This document shows positions 27,201-35,596 of a DNA stretch of 64,000 bases, piece after piece. Source of the stretch: JBBRGK01 sp036741355 (lineage in GTDB: Bacteria > Chloroflexota > Dehalococcoidia > CAUJGQ01). How positions within the stretch are numbered: the stretch's first letter is position 1; each line of letters begins with the position of its first letter. Under the pieces are notes generated by a model that saw only the letters and a list, made by a program, of their open reading frames with translations, made no database searches and was not told the origin of the DNA. The translations under genes and the position numbers were made by a program. The stretch is from the NCBI GenBank assembly GCA_036741355.1, contig DAINSK010000021.1, forward strand, positions 1 through 64,000. Reading direction: 5' to 3'.

Positions 27201-27483
27201 CGAGGAAGAATTGATCCAGAAGCGCGCGGTCGGCCAGCTCGACTCGATCCATTTTCCCAGCCGGCTAAATTCCAAATTGGCGGCGCTCACCAGCGTCGTC
27301 GCCAGCGCCGATGCGGTGCCGCCGCAGCAGGCATATGAGGTGTTCAAGGAGCTATCGGGGCGGATCGACGAACAGCTTCGGCGATTGAGGCGAGTGAACG
27401 AAACCGAAGTGCCGGCCCTCAATCAGGCTGTGCGTGAGGCCGAGCTCCCGGCGGTGAGGCTAACCATGGGCAGTGGGCAGTAG
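24244..27483 (+). CDS. Sortilin/VPS10-like BNR repeat protein
   Basis: About 1079 residues. The N-terminal ~700 residues are beta-propeller repeats with Asp-box motifs (GVWKTADGGTYW, GVYRSTDAGRTW, SSDGGDTW, FRSDDGGETW), as in VPS10/sortilin and exo-sialidase-like proteins. The C-terminal part contains a Glu-rich stretch, a beta domain (NRFVWNMRYPDA) and a helical region of about 200 residues. It lacks a signal peptide at either candidate start, unlike most secreted relatives. Probable carbohydrate or peptide binding; no catalytic residues identified. The ATG at 24244 has GGAG upstream; a GTG at 24235 is possible. Confidence 0.8.
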   Translation: MPVDQALLKSMRWRSIGPHRGGRVVAVAGDPSDPMTFYFGACGGGVWKTADGGTYWQNVSDGYFKTAPVGAIDVSQSDPNVVYVGTGEACIRGNVIHGDGVYRSTDAGRTWTHLGLEDTRHIGRVRIHPRNPDIVFVAALGHAFGSNKQRGVFRTQDGGKNWEQVLFRSENAGAVDLSIDPRNPRVIYASFWEVRRTPWSLSSGGPGSSLYKSSDGGDTWVELTNNEGMPKGLKGRIGVAVSPAVSGRVWALVEAEKGGLFRSDDGGETWENISEDRDLRQRPWYYMHVFADPRDGETCYILNLKMWKSTDGGRNFAQITTPHGDNHDLWIDPQNAQRMIEGNDGGACVSFNGGGTWSTIYNQPTAQFYHLDTDTRFPYRVYGTQQDNSAICVPTRSMAGGIPYAECYAVGSSESGHIQVRPDNPNIVYSGAVGSAPGGGGAMLRYDHETGQTRIITVWPEAYGGWGPKDLKYRFQWTFPILISPHNSNVLYACGNRVFRSTDEGTSWDPISPDLTRNDESKLGPSGGPITRDTTGAEHYCTIFAFTESRHERGVFWAGSDDGLVHLSRDGGITWNDVTPAELPEWATVNSIDVSPHDAATAYLAATRYKLDDLGPQLFKTNDYGKTWKSIAAGLPKNDITRVLREDPERRGLLYAGTESGVHLSFDDGASWQPLQNNLPVAPVHDLQIKNSDLVVATHGRSFWVLDDLSPLRQAADEIARKQVHLFKPRVTVRARPLPGAGRPGGPGKNYSMGLGASLTFFEEKQPDGTIERTFLDAGENPPAGVVVSYFLKEKPAGEVKLTILDAQGNEIKTFSSKQEEVEVSDAAEPAGEEGEEGVESSRAMAEAVEEIRVSKEAGSNRFVWNMRYPDATKVPDDKTTETSLAGPVAPPGRYQVRLAVDGKTITEPFEIVKDPRIAATQEDFDAQFELLIQVRDKLAETHVAINQVRDAVAQVDGWLKRAGDEAKGEKVRDAARGLKRSLEAIEEELIQKRAVGQLDSIHFPSRLNSKLAALTSVVASADAVPPQQAYEVFKELSGRIDEQLRRLRRVNETEVPALNQAVREAELPAVRLTMGSGQ

Positions 27484-27509
27484 GCAGTTGGCAGTCGTGG
27501 GGGCAGGCC

Positions 27510-27944
27510 TCACCCCCGCGACGGCAAGACGATGACCGCGGAGCCCGGGGCGGTGGGCTTGCCGTCCTGGTTCATCACATCCACTTCGAGATAGACGAGG
27601 TGCTCACCGTTCTCGACCTTCTTGTCGGTAATCGTGCCGGTGCAGGTGAGGACATCGTTTTTCTGGTTGATGGCGCGGTACTGGCAGCCTAGCTGGCGGA
27701 TCTCCGCCTCGTCGCCGGCCCAGTCGCGCAGCATGTTGAGCAGGTACGTGAAACGCAGGTTGCCCATGCCAAAAGCGCCCTGCTCGTTTTTGGCCGCCCG
27801 CCCGGCCTCGTCGTCCATATGGAAGTACACGAACTCGTCATTAACCGCGGCGTAGCGGTTCCAGTTCATGAAGTCGGTCTTGCGGCCCCATGGCGTAATC
27901 TGCTGCCCAACCTCGACGTCTTCAAAATAGACGTTTACCGTCAT
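27510..27944 (-). CDS. MaoC-like hotdog dehydratase
   Basis: A 144-residue hotdog-fold protein of the MaoC/acyl dehydratase type: YFEDVEVGQQITPWGRKTDF, then NDEFVYFHMDDEAGRA where catalytic Asp/His usually sit, and GMGNLRFTYLLNML. It follows the second dehydratase gene by 34 bp and likely forms a heteromer with it, acting on enoyl-CoA or 3-hydroxyacyl-CoA. The hydratase consensus D-x5-H is modified (ND...FH), so activity is not certain. Confidence 0.75.
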   Translation of the reverse strand: MTVNVYFEDVEVGQQITPWGRKTDFMNWNRYAAVNDEFVYFHMDDEAGRAAKNEQGAFGMGNLRFTYLLNMLRDWAGDEAEIRQLGCQYRAINQKNDVLTCTGTITDKKVENGEHLVYLEVDVMNQDGKPTAPGSAVIVLPSRG

Positions 27945-27978
27945 GATCTGCTCCTCGAAAGCGACGTTGCCGTGTAGG

Positions 27979-28473
27979 TTAGTAACGGATGCCGACCGAA
28001 CGACGAGTCTTGACGATCTCGCCTCTCTGGTTGGTCCAGCGGTTGTCGTTGTAAACGTAGAGCGTCAGTCCAAGCCGGCCGGTGTTCTCTTCCCAGTCCA
28101 CAAGGGCGCTTTGCGAGGTGATCACATTGCCCGGCCACATCGGCACGCCGTAGGTGTCTGTCTGGCCGCCGTTCATTCCACGCGTGCCGGGTCCGCCGCC
28201 GCGCGGCGTGGCGCGTGCCGCCGGGATCGGATCGCGGTCGACCGGCCAGGCGAACGGGTTGAAATCCTGGGGTGCGATAATGCCGCGCCAGCGAGTGGTG
28301 GCTGCATACTCTGCGTCCCAGAAGATCCGCGGCGGCTTTTCCGGCCAGTACACCGCGATCGCCCACTTTCGGATGTCGGAGAGCGAGATCGGCGGCGACA
28401 CGCGTGGCGGACTCCATACCCCCTTGCGGTCCAGCATCTCCTGGGTAACGAGCGTTTCGGGTTGCGCAGTCAT
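27979..28473 (-). CDS. FAS1-like dehydratase / MaoC N-terminal domain protein
   Basis: A 164-residue protein resembling the MaoC_dehydrat_N / FAS1-like dehydratase family: SDIRKWAIAVYWPEKPPRIFW at the start of the fold and RWRGIIAPQDFNPFAWPVDR, where the conserved APPTF-like loop normally lies. It is first in a two-gene operon with the MaoC-like gene, the split-gene form of R-specific enoyl-CoA hydratase-like enzymes. Divergent from the DUF4436-like gene. Confidence 0.75.
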   Translation of the reverse strand: MTAQPETLVTQEMLDRKGVWSPPRVSPPISLSDIRKWAIAVYWPEKPPRIFWDAEYAATTRWRGIIAPQDFNPFAWPVDRDPIPAARATPRGGGPGTRGMNGGQTDTYGVPMWPGNVITSQSALVDWEENTGRLGLTLYVYNDNRWTNQRGEIVKTRRSVGIRY

Positions 28474-28551
28474 CGATACTCTCTCCTCCGAGTGACCGCA
28501 GTTGCAGTGAGCAATTTACCACACGCGCCATCCCGTTGGGCGTGTTATAAA

Positions 28552-29517
28552 ATGTATATACACCACCTCTACTCGCTGACCCCGGGAGGGCCACAGGCAA
28601 CTAATCATTCGAACCTGCACTTTAACGTCATCGGTGTGGACGAATGGGGCGGCGAGGCGAGCATCAGGATCTCCGGCCACCACACTTGCGACGAAGGCTG
28701 TACCTGGAGCGACCGTATCCTGCTCGTTTCCGTCCCGTCAAAGAGCCAGGATGGGGAAGGGCTGCCCCCGGCCCAGGCGATGGTTCTGCCACCCGGCCCG
28801 GCTGAGGTTTCGCAAACGATAAAGCTACCGGTCGCGGGCGATCCCATACGGTACCCGTTTGACCGATTTCGCTTGACATTGGGCGTGATATTGCAACGGG
28901 TATATCCGGACGGCAGAGTACAGGCTTTGACGCCGGAGCAGGTAGTGGAAGACGGCAGACATCTGTTCCTCTCAATGCATATGCAGGCGCCGCGTATTAC
29001 GATCTCCACGCTAAAAATGATCGACCCGGCGAGTATCTTTTCGGACGGTCCTCAGTACATCTATATCGCGGCAACGGACATAACGTTCAGCCGCCCCCTT
29101 TATCTGCAGCTGCTGACCGTCTCGCTGGTATTGCTCATCACTGCTGCGGCGGCGTACGCGGTGTTCATGCGGCTCAATCAACTCGTCATAAATTCGGGAG
29201 CCCTGGTCCTCGGCGTTTGGGGAATCCGCTCGATCTTGCTCGGCAGCAACGTGCCCGGACTCACGTCGGTCGACCTGGCGCTCTCGGTCGTCATTCTCTT
29301 CCTGCTGGCGGCGATCACCGCCAGGGCGCTGATGTACTTGCAGCACCGCAGTGGGATCCGAGTGGCGCTCCCACGAAACGGCAATCGACCGACGCCGACG
29401 CGGCTGGCCTTGAACCGACGGGAACGGTCGCCTCGCAATCCGTCCCGACTGATGGCGGCCAGGCGGTCAGCCCCGAACGGCGCTAGCGCCGTCGTTCGGG
29501 GCGGATCCTTAGGGTAG
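28552..29517 (+). CDS. DUF4436-like membrane protein
   Basis: About 321 residues. An N-terminal non-cytoplasmic domain of ~170 residues (FNVIGVDEWGGEASIRISG; YPFDRFRLTLGVIL) is followed by three transmembrane helices (LQLLTVSLVLLITAAAAYAV; INSGALVLGVWGIRSILLG; LALSVVILFLLAAI) and a basic tail. The YPFDR and VWGIR motifs fit the DUF4436 family; function unknown. TATAAA directly precedes the ATG and no ribosome site is visible, so translation may be leaderless. A CCCCGAAC/GTTCGGGG hairpin (29471-29501) lies within its last codons. Confidence 0.65.
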   Translation: MYIHHLYSLTPGGPQATNHSNLHFNVIGVDEWGGEASIRISGHHTCDEGCTWSDRILLVSVPSKSQDGEGLPPAQAMVLPPGPAEVSQTIKLPVAGDPIRYPFDRFRLTLGVILQRVYPDGRVQALTPEQVVEDGRHLFLSMHMQAPRITISTLKMIDPASIFSDGPQYIYIAATDITFSRPLYLQLLTVSLVLLITAAAAYAVFMRLNQLVINSGALVLGVWGIRSILLGSNVPGLTSVDLALSVVILFLLAAITARALMYLQHRSGIRVALPRNGNRPTPTRLALNRRERSPRNPSRLMAARRSAPNGASAVVRGGSLG

Positions 29518-29668
29518 ATGAAGCAAGCTCTTCGTCAGTCAGTCCAACGCTCGAACCTATCGAGCGATGTGTCGGCATTTTGTAGTGGCAACCGTTGAGC
29601 TGTGACGCTTTACATCCATGGTCAGGGTACGCTGGACGACCGCCGGATGGAGACACAATAGGGACAGA

Positions 29669-29692
29669 CCGTGCGCTAGCATACGCACGGTA
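29669..29692 (+). promoter_or_regulatory. Palindrome upstream of HpaB-type monooxygenase gene
   Basis: ACCGTGCG (29669-29676) and CGCACGGT (29685-29692) are exact inverted repeats around 8 nt, ending about 20 bp before the start codon. Position and symmetry fit an operator. A second dyad, CGCTCGA/TCGAGCG (29548-29566), lies further upstream. Confidence 0.45.
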
Positions 29693-29712
29693 AAGCACGG
29701 GAGATGCGATCG

Positions 29713-31200
29713 ATGGGGATCCGAACGGGAGCTGAATACCTGGCCGGATTGAAGGACGGCCGTACGATCTGGCTGGAAGGCGAGCGCGTCAAAGACGTCA
29801 CGGTGCATTCGCGACTCTCCCGGACCGCGAGTACCATCGCCGCGCTCTACGATCTGCAGCACGATCCGGCGCTGCACGACTTGATGACGTTCAAGTCGCC
29901 TTCCACCGGCGATCCCGTCGCCCTCTCGTACCTGATTCCTCAAACGAGCGACGATCTGATCCGCCGCCGCAAGGCCTTCGAGATCGTCGCCGAGTTTTCG
30001 AACGGGATGCTTGGCCGGTCGCCCGACTACGTGAACGTCCAGGTCAGCGCGTCAGCCGCCTGTCATGCCGTGTACGGAGCCCACGACAAGCGGTTTGGCG
30101 ACAACCTGCGCGCATACCACGAGTACGTTCGCGAGCGCGATTTAGCGCTCACGCATACCTTCGGGCACCCGCAGGTGAACCGCGGCGCAGCGGTCAGCGC
30201 CCAACCAGACCCCTACATCCCAGCCGGCGTCGTGGAGGCGAATTCCGCGGGCATCGTCGTGCGCGGCGCAAAGCAGTTGGGGACGCTGGCGCCGTTTGCC
30301 GACGAGCTCTACGTGCCGCCCTACCGGCCGCTCGGACCGACCGAGCAAATGTACGCGCTCGGATTCGCCATACCGATGAGCACACCGGGCCTGTCGTTCA
30401 TTTGCCGCGAGAGTTTCGACCGCGGCCGCAGCCTCTACGACCGGCCACTCTCCGGACTGTATGAAGAGATGGACGCCCTCGCCGTCTTCGATGACGTGCT
30501 GGTGCCCTGGGAGCGCGTGTTCACCTTCAACGACGTCGAGACCCACAACCGCTGCGTAACTCACGCACCGATGTGGCCGCAGTACATGCAGCAGGTGGCG
30601 GTCAAGAATATCGCCAAGCTGGAGTTCATCCTGGGCATCACGAGGAAGGTCGTCGACGCGATCAATATCGGCATGCACGCCCACGTCCAGGAGAAGGTTG
30701 CCGAGATCGCCGATACGCTGGAGATGGTGCGGGCCCTGTTGCGTGCCGCCGAGGCGGACGCTGGTCCGGGTTACGGCGAGGGGATCTGGCCGGCGGATCA
30801 GCCGTGGATCGTGATGCGTCACTGGTTTCCGGACGCTTACACGCGCGTGATCTGGATCGTGGAGCAACTGTGCGCATCGGGGCTGATGTTGACGCCGACT
30901 GAGGCGGACGTACATGGTCCGATACGTGATACGATTGCGAAGTTCTACCAGGGAGCGCAGGCGCCGGCAGAAGAGCGGATCCGCCTCTTTCGGCTCGCCT
31001 GGGATCTGACCGGCACCCAGTTTGGTTCGCGGCAGGCGCTCTACGAACGCTTTTTCAACGGCGACGTCGTTCGCCTGCGCCAGGGTCGCTTCCAAAGCTA
31101 CGACTATACGCGCGCTATCGGCGCGGTCGACCGCTTCTTCGAACGGCTGGACGCGATGGAACAGAGGGGAGTGGCGCCGTTATCGGATAGACTATTGTAA
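29713..31200 (+). CDS. 4-hydroxyphenylacetate 3-monooxygenase-type flavin oxygenase (HpaB family)
   Basis: A 495-residue member of the HpaB/PvcC family, with the acyl-CoA-dehydrogenase-like fold: RTGAEYLAGLKDGRTIWLEG at the N-terminus, TFGHPQVNRG, and FDDVLVPWERVFTFNDVE. These enzymes hydroxylate phenolic substrates with FADH2 from a partner reductase. No HpaC reductase lies beside it. Substrate could be 4-hydroxyphenylacetate, a chlorophenol or another aromatic. GGGAG favours the ATG at 29713 over that at 29704. The DinB-like gene follows 18 bp later. Confidence 0.88.
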   Translation: MGIRTGAEYLAGLKDGRTIWLEGERVKDVTVHSRLSRTASTIAALYDLQHDPALHDLMTFKSPSTGDPVALSYLIPQTSDDLIRRRKAFEIVAEFSNGMLGRSPDYVNVQVSASAACHAVYGAHDKRFGDNLRAYHEYVRERDLALTHTFGHPQVNRGAAVSAQPDPYIPAGVVEANSAGIVVRGAKQLGTLAPFADELYVPPYRPLGPTEQMYALGFAIPMSTPGLSFICRESFDRGRSLYDRPLSGLYEEMDALAVFDDVLVPWERVFTFNDVETHNRCVTHAPMWPQYMQQVAVKNIAKLEFILGITRKVVDAINIGMHAHVQEKVAEIADTLEMVRALLRAAEADAGPGYGEGIWPADQPWIVMRHWFPDAYTRVIWIVEQLCASGLMLTPTEADVHGPIRDTIAKFYQGAQAPAEERIRLFRLAWDLTGTQFGSRQALYERFFNGDVVRLRQGRFQSYDYTRAIGAVDRFFERLDAMEQRGVAPLSDRLL

Positions 31201-31218
31201 ACGGAGGAGGGCATTGGC

Positions 31219-31695
31219 ATGGGAGCACAGGGAGAGTCACTCGCGACGAAGCTACAACTAGCGACAGACCAGCTAATTGCGGCCGTGGATAGCTGCTCGG
31301 ACGCGCACTGGAAAGCGAAAACGTCGGCCGAGGGCTGGTCCGTTGGCGTGGCCGCGCACCACGCGGCCGGCGGTATAGCGCCGACGTCCGGGATGGTTCA
31401 AGCGGTGGCAAACGGGATGCCGTTGCCGCCGATCACGATGGACATCGTCGACGGCGGCAACGCCGAGCACGCGAAGCAGTTCGCGAACTGCACAAAGGCG
31501 GAAACGCTCGATCTGGCGCGCAAAAATAGCGCAGGTGCGACGTCGATGCTGCGCAGCCTCAGTGACGAGCAACTTGGAAAAACGGCTACGGTCGCCTTTA
31601 TGAACAACGCCACGGTCAGCGCCGCACAACTGGCCGAAATGCTGGTAGTTGGCCACGTCCAGGGCCACCTGCAAAGCATCAAGGCGACAGCGTAG
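31219..31695 (+). CDS. DinB-like four-helix protein
   Basis: A 158-residue helical protein of the DinB/YfiT-like superfamily: WKAKTSAEGWSVGVAAHHAAGG places a conserved Trp and His-His in helix 2, and MLVVGHVQGHLQSI supplies further His ligands, as for the metal-binding bundle. Many members are thiol-dependent metalloenzymes. Strong GGAGGAGG upstream of the ATG. It is probably co-transcribed with the HpaB-type gene. Confidence 0.75.
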   Translation: MGAQGESLATKLQLATDQLIAAVDSCSDAHWKAKTSAEGWSVGVAAHHAAGGIAPTSGMVQAVANGMPLPPITMDIVDGGNAEHAKQFANCTKAETLDLARKNSAGATSMLRSLSDEQLGKTATVAFMNNATVSAAQLAEMLVVGHVQGHLQSIKATA

Positions 31696-31716
31696 CGATT
31701 CTGAAAGCGCGGGCGA

Positions 31717-32805
31717 TCAGCCACGGCCGCGGCTGATCGCCGACTGTCGCAGGTACTGATCGGCAAGCACAAGCGCGGCCATCGCCTCGACTATCGGCAC
31801 GGCGCGCGGCAAGACGCACGGGTCGTGGCGGCCGCGACCCTGGATCGTCGTGTCCTCGTGGTCACGGCTGACGGTGTGCTGCGACCGCATGATCGTCGCC
31901 GTTGGCTTGAAGGCGACGCGGAAGTAGATCGTCTCGCCGTTGCTGATGCCGCCCTGCACACCGCCGCTGTAGTTGGAGCGGGTGCGGACGCGATCGCCCT
32001 CCATGTAAAACTCGTCGTTATGCTCCATGCCCGTGAGGTCGGTGCCGGCGAACCCGGAGCCAATCTCGAAACCCTTGCTCGCCGGTAGGCTGAGCATCGC
32101 CTTGGCGAGGTCGGCTTCGAGCCGGTCGAACACCGGTTCTCCCCAGCCGGGCGGACAGCCGCGCACGGCGCACGTTACGGCTCCGCCTAATGAGTTACCT
32201 TCCTTGCGGATCGCCTCGACCGCGGCGATCATCCTTTCGGCTATCGCCGGCTCGGGACAGCGGATGGGCGTCAGATCGACCTGCTCGCGCGTTACCGTCT
32301 CGACGTCGCAGGCCACCGAGATGCTGCCGACCTTCGACACCCACGCGACAATCTCGACTCCCTGCCGGTCCTGAAGCAGCTTGCGTGCTATGGCGCCCGC
32401 GGAGACGCGTCCCGCGGTCTCGCGGGCGCTTGTGCGGCCGCCGCCGCGCCAGTCGCGTATCCCGTACTTGGCGTCGTAGGTGTAGTCGGCGTGGCTCGGC
32501 CGGTATTTCTGCTCCACTTCGCTGTAATCGCCAGAACGCATGTCCTCGTTCACAATGAGCAGGCTGATCGGCGTGCCAAGCGTTTTGCCCTCGAAGACGC
32601 CGCTCATGATCCGGACCGTGTCGGACTCTTTGCGTTGCGTGACGATTGCACTTTGGCCCGGCGCGCGGCGGTCGAGCTCTGGTTGAATGTCCGCTTCGCT
32701 CAACTCCAGCAGGGAGGGGCAACCGTCCACCACGGCTCCAATTGCCGGTCCGTGCGACTCGCCCCAGGTCGTTACGCGGAACAGCTCCCCGAACGTGTTG
32801 CCCAC
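31717..32805 (-). CDS. aroC: Chorismate synthase
   Basis: A 362-residue enzyme, normal family length. Signatures: GESHGPAIGAVVDGCP, RRAPGQSAIVTQRKE, GGGRTSARETAGRVSAGA and SQHTVSRDHEDTTIQGRGRH. It converts 5-enolpyruvylshikimate-3-phosphate to chorismate using reduced FMN, the last common step to aromatic amino acids. It follows the penicillin acylase gene by 16 bp on the same strand. Confidence 0.96.
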   Translation of the reverse strand: MGNTFGELFRVTTWGESHGPAIGAVVDGCPSLLELSEADIQPELDRRAPGQSAIVTQRKESDTVRIMSGVFEGKTLGTPISLLIVNEDMRSGDYSEVEQKYRPSHADYTYDAKYGIRDWRGGGRTSARETAGRVSAGAIARKLLQDRQGVEIVAWVSKVGSISVACDVETVTREQVDLTPIRCPEPAIAERMIAAVEAIRKEGNSLGGAVTCAVRGCPPGWGEPVFDRLEADLAKAMLSLPASKGFEIGSGFAGTDLTGMEHNDEFYMEGDRVRTRSNYSGGVQGGISNGETIYFRVAFKPTATIMRSQHTVSRDHEDTTIQGRGRHDPCVLPRAVPIVEAMAALVLADQYLRQSAISRGRG

Positions 32806-32821
32806 TGACCCTCTCCTTCTG

Positions 32822-35161
32822 TTACGCCGGCGTCAATGTCAGCCGGTGCACCGCAGCCGACTCAACGTCGACCTCCGTGTAGTGCGCGGAGATGCGACGG
32901 TGGGCTCGCCAGTGTTCTAGTTGGTCGTTATAGTGCTCGGTGCCGGGCATCCCCCAGACGCCGCCCGGAATAACGAACGTGGTTTTGGCTACGTCAGCAA
33001 AATCGACCACCTGGCGGTAGACGGAGAGGCTGCTGACGTCGAAGTCCTTGCGACCGCTCCAGCCGTAGCCCGAGCACTGGACCGTGTCAGAGTCGCCACC
33101 GACCGCGACAGGTGTCGGATTGATGGCGGGCGCGAGCTCCGGGAAAGTTACCGCAAGTGTGTGCTGCGCGTTGGTGCTGTGATGGTCCGCCCAACGCCAT
33201 TTCGCCGGATCGCTGCCCGCCTTTCTAACCGTCGAAGCCCATGCTGTCCCGAGCGCGGCCGGCAGAACGTCGTTCCACCTCCGGTCGCCGAGGATTGAGG
33301 GGTGCTGGTCTTCGTCGAGCGCCCGGATTACGTTTGCGAGCCACTGTGTGATCATGCGGCCGAGCGACGGCACCTCCTCCGAAGTCATCCACGCCCAGGC
33401 ACGTTTGCCAACCACCGGTTCGTAGAGCCCCCGCGTGATTTCGCGACGGAAGTACGCGTAGAGCAGCGCCTGTGCGCTGTCGGGCAGCAGGTTTCCGTCC
33501 CAGCCGGCGAGGAGTGCACGTGCCCGCTCGGCGGCGCCCTGATACGGCCCCGAGCGGTTCAGGAGGCGTCCCCACGTGAGGGCGGGGCGAGAGGTCGTGT
33601 CGCCCTGGATTGCGGCGATCTCTTCGGGTCGGTGTTTTGGTGTAGCGGCGAGCAACTCATGAATTCGCTCAGCGCGCGACGGAACGGCGAATTTGTGTGA
33701 GATATACGGCTCTTCGCCGGGCACGACTTTCTGGTTCGCCGTGGCGACGATGCCCTCGTCGGGATTGATCGTCCGTGGTAATTGTTCGAACGGTACGCGG
33801 CCGGTCCATTCGTTCTTGCCGGTCCAGCCGGCGGCGGGGAACTCGCGGTGCGCTTCCGAAGAGCGGATCGGCAGGTAGCCGCGCGTCAGATAGCCGATGT
33901 TTCCCGACGTATCCGCCGCGACCAGGTTGTTGACCGGGTCGACCCAATCACGCTGCGACTCGAATAGCTCTTCAACGCTGCCCGCCGCCAGCATCGGCCG
34001 CAGCGACTCGAAGGCCTTTGTTGGAGCATCGGTCGCGGTATAGCGCAACGCGATCGCGACGCCTTTGCGCGGATCGCCGTGGACCACCGGACCGTGACGT
34101 GTGCGCCACGTTTCGATCGTCACCGGGTCCCGGCCGCGCACCTGGATGGTTTCGTTCATGTGTTCGGCTGAGGCCCAGCCGTCCGGCGTGCGATAACGCG
34201 TGGGGTTCTTCGGGTCGAACTGCTCGACGTACAGGTCCTGGTAGTCGGCGCTGGTGTGCGTTATGTTCCAGGCGACTCTGCCGTTGTGGCCAAAGTGCGG
34301 GAAGCCCGGCAGTCCGGGGAACGTGGCGCCGATGGCGTCGAATTCTGGACAAGCAACGTGCACCTGCCAATAGACGCTGGGCACGTCGAGGGCGCGGTGC
34401 GAGTCATTGCACAGCACGGGCATCCCGGTCGTGGTTCGGGAGCCATGTACGGCCCACGAGTTCGAGCCGGCCTCGACTTCGGCGAGGAAGCCCAACTGCT
34501 GAGCCGCGGCAGCTATTTCGGCGTTAGCCAGTTTGAATAGCCGCGCAACCTTGCCGGACGGCGGCACGATGACGGCCGATCCAATCGGCGGCTGACCGTC
34601 CAGCTTCGCGTACGCCTCCGGACCGATCATGGCCAGCAGCCGCGCCTGCGCAAGCTTCTGCTGCCAGACCCCCATCAGCACGTGACGGATCTTGAATGCT
34701 GCGACCGAGTGCCAGACCTGCCATGGTTCGGGGTTCAGACCGGCCAGTGCGAATTCGACTGGAAGAGGTTGTCCGGAATTAAGAAACGCGTTCACACCTG
34801 CGGCATACGCATCAAACACCGCACGCGTCGCCGGCGACATCGCTTTCACGTCGGCCTTCGCTGCCCTCGTTAACTGCAGCTTGCGCGCGAGCGTGTCTCC
34901 GGCAACAGCGTTCTTTCCTGCCGCCTCAGCCCACCTCCCGGCAGCCCTCCGGCGGTCGTACTCCATCTGCCAGAGCCGGTCCTGAGCGGCGGCAAACCCC
35001 TGGCCGAAAAAGGCGTCGTGATCGTTCTGGGCGCGAACGTGAGCGACACCAAAAGCGTCGCGCCGGATTGAAACCGGCGCTCTCAATCCGTCTACGGTCG
35101 TTACCCCGTCCAGCACGGACACGGCGCCCGCGAAGTCGACGCGCGATTTAGTTGCCCTCAC
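32822..35161 (-). CDS. Penicillin acylase family protein
   Basis: A 779-residue Ntn-hydrolase precursor. The autocatalytic maturation site is GSNSW (nucleophile Ser after Gly-Ser-Asn... region near residue 240), with the following VPVLCNDSHR-like segment typical of the beta-subunit start. Alpha-subunit signatures DAFFGQGFAAAQDRLWQME and GQSLPVEF-like regions precede it. Family substrates include beta-lactams, acyl-homoserine lactones and other N-acyl amides. No evident signal peptide. GTG start at 35161 with GGGAGG upstream. Confidence 0.87.
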   Translation of the reverse strand: MRATKSRVDFAGAVSVLDGVTTVDGLRAPVSIRRDAFGVAHVRAQNDHDAFFGQGFAAAQDRLWQMEYDRRRAAGRWAEAAGKNAVAGDTLARKLQLTRAAKADVKAMSPATRAVFDAYAAGVNAFLNSGQPLPVEFALAGLNPEPWQVWHSVAAFKIRHVLMGVWQQKLAQARLLAMIGPEAYAKLDGQPPIGSAVIVPPSGKVARLFKLANAEIAAAAQQLGFLAEVEAGSNSWAVHGSRTTTGMPVLCNDSHRALDVPSVYWQVHVACPEFDAIGATFPGLPGFPHFGHNGRVAWNITHTSADYQDLYVEQFDPKNPTRYRTPDGWASAEHMNETIQVRGRDPVTIETWRTRHGPVVHGDPRKGVAIALRYTATDAPTKAFESLRPMLAAGSVEELFESQRDWVDPVNNLVAADTSGNIGYLTRGYLPIRSSEAHREFPAAGWTGKNEWTGRVPFEQLPRTINPDEGIVATANQKVVPGEEPYISHKFAVPSRAERIHELLAATPKHRPEEIAAIQGDTTSRPALTWGRLLNRSGPYQGAAERARALLAGWDGNLLPDSAQALLYAYFRREITRGLYEPVVGKRAWAWMTSEEVPSLGRMITQWLANVIRALDEDQHPSILGDRRWNDVLPAALGTAWASTVRKAGSDPAKWRWADHHSTNAQHTLAVTFPELAPAINPTPVAVGGDSDTVQCSGYGWSGRKDFDVSSLSVYRQVVDFADVAKTTFVIPGGVWGMPGTEHYNDQLEHWRAHRRISAHYTEVDVESAAVHRLTLTPA

Positions 35162-35266
35162 GCTGCTGCCTCCCTTCCGCCATGCCCCGATGCTAGCATC
35201 CTCACCGGTCCTTGACCGCCCTCATTTTTCGACACCGTGTGAGCGATGCTGAAAGAAAGGGCTCGG

Positions 35267-35596
35267 CTACGGCTCTATGCGGGTAATGGTGCTAACGCGG
35301 TCAAAGCCTTTGTCAAAGGTCATAACCACACCGTCTTCTCGTTCGGCGACGGCGGCAAGAAGGGAATCAACAAATGAAAGAATGCGGTGAACGCCGTAGA
35401 GCTTGAGCGCCCGAAGGTACAGCGACTTGGTACGAAGCTTGACCCCTGGCATTCGGATGAGCTCGGCCAGGTCATCGCAGATTTTCTGGCGGGGAAGGTT
35501 GTAGGGGTCTTGGAAGTATCGGCGGGCTCGCGGGGAGTGGTCGGGATGGTCAGCGGTCACGTGGCGAACGATGACGTTGGTGTCAAGCGCCGGCAT
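35267..35596 (-). CDS. Internally deleted VapC-type PIN toxin
   Basis: A 109-residue PIN-domain protein beginning MPALDTNVIVRHVTADHPDH, the VapC strand 1 with its first aspartate, and ending SFVDSLLAAVAE...VMTFDKGFDRV with later acidic sites. Between YFQ and DPYNLPRQK about 25-30 residues are missing compared with usual VapC (130-140 aa), including the region with the conserved active-site glutamate. It is probably catalytically dead. It overlaps the antitoxin gene by 14 bp. Confidence 0.7.
   Translation of the reverse strand: MPALDTNVIVRHVTADHPDHSPRARRYFQDPYNLPRQKICDDLAELIRMPGVKLRTKSLYLRALKLYGVHRILSFVDSLLAAVAEREDGVVMTFDKGFDRVSTITRIEP

Noticed and set aside
27943..28551. N-terminal extension of the DUF4436-like frame
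   Set aside because: It runs antisense through the FAS1-like dehydratase gene, and the extension shows no signal, domain or ribosome site. The start at 28552 fits the promoter and domain.
30142..31095. Minus-strand open frame inside the HpaB-type gene
   Set aside because: Same reason: antisense to a conserved enzyme, no similarity or start signal.
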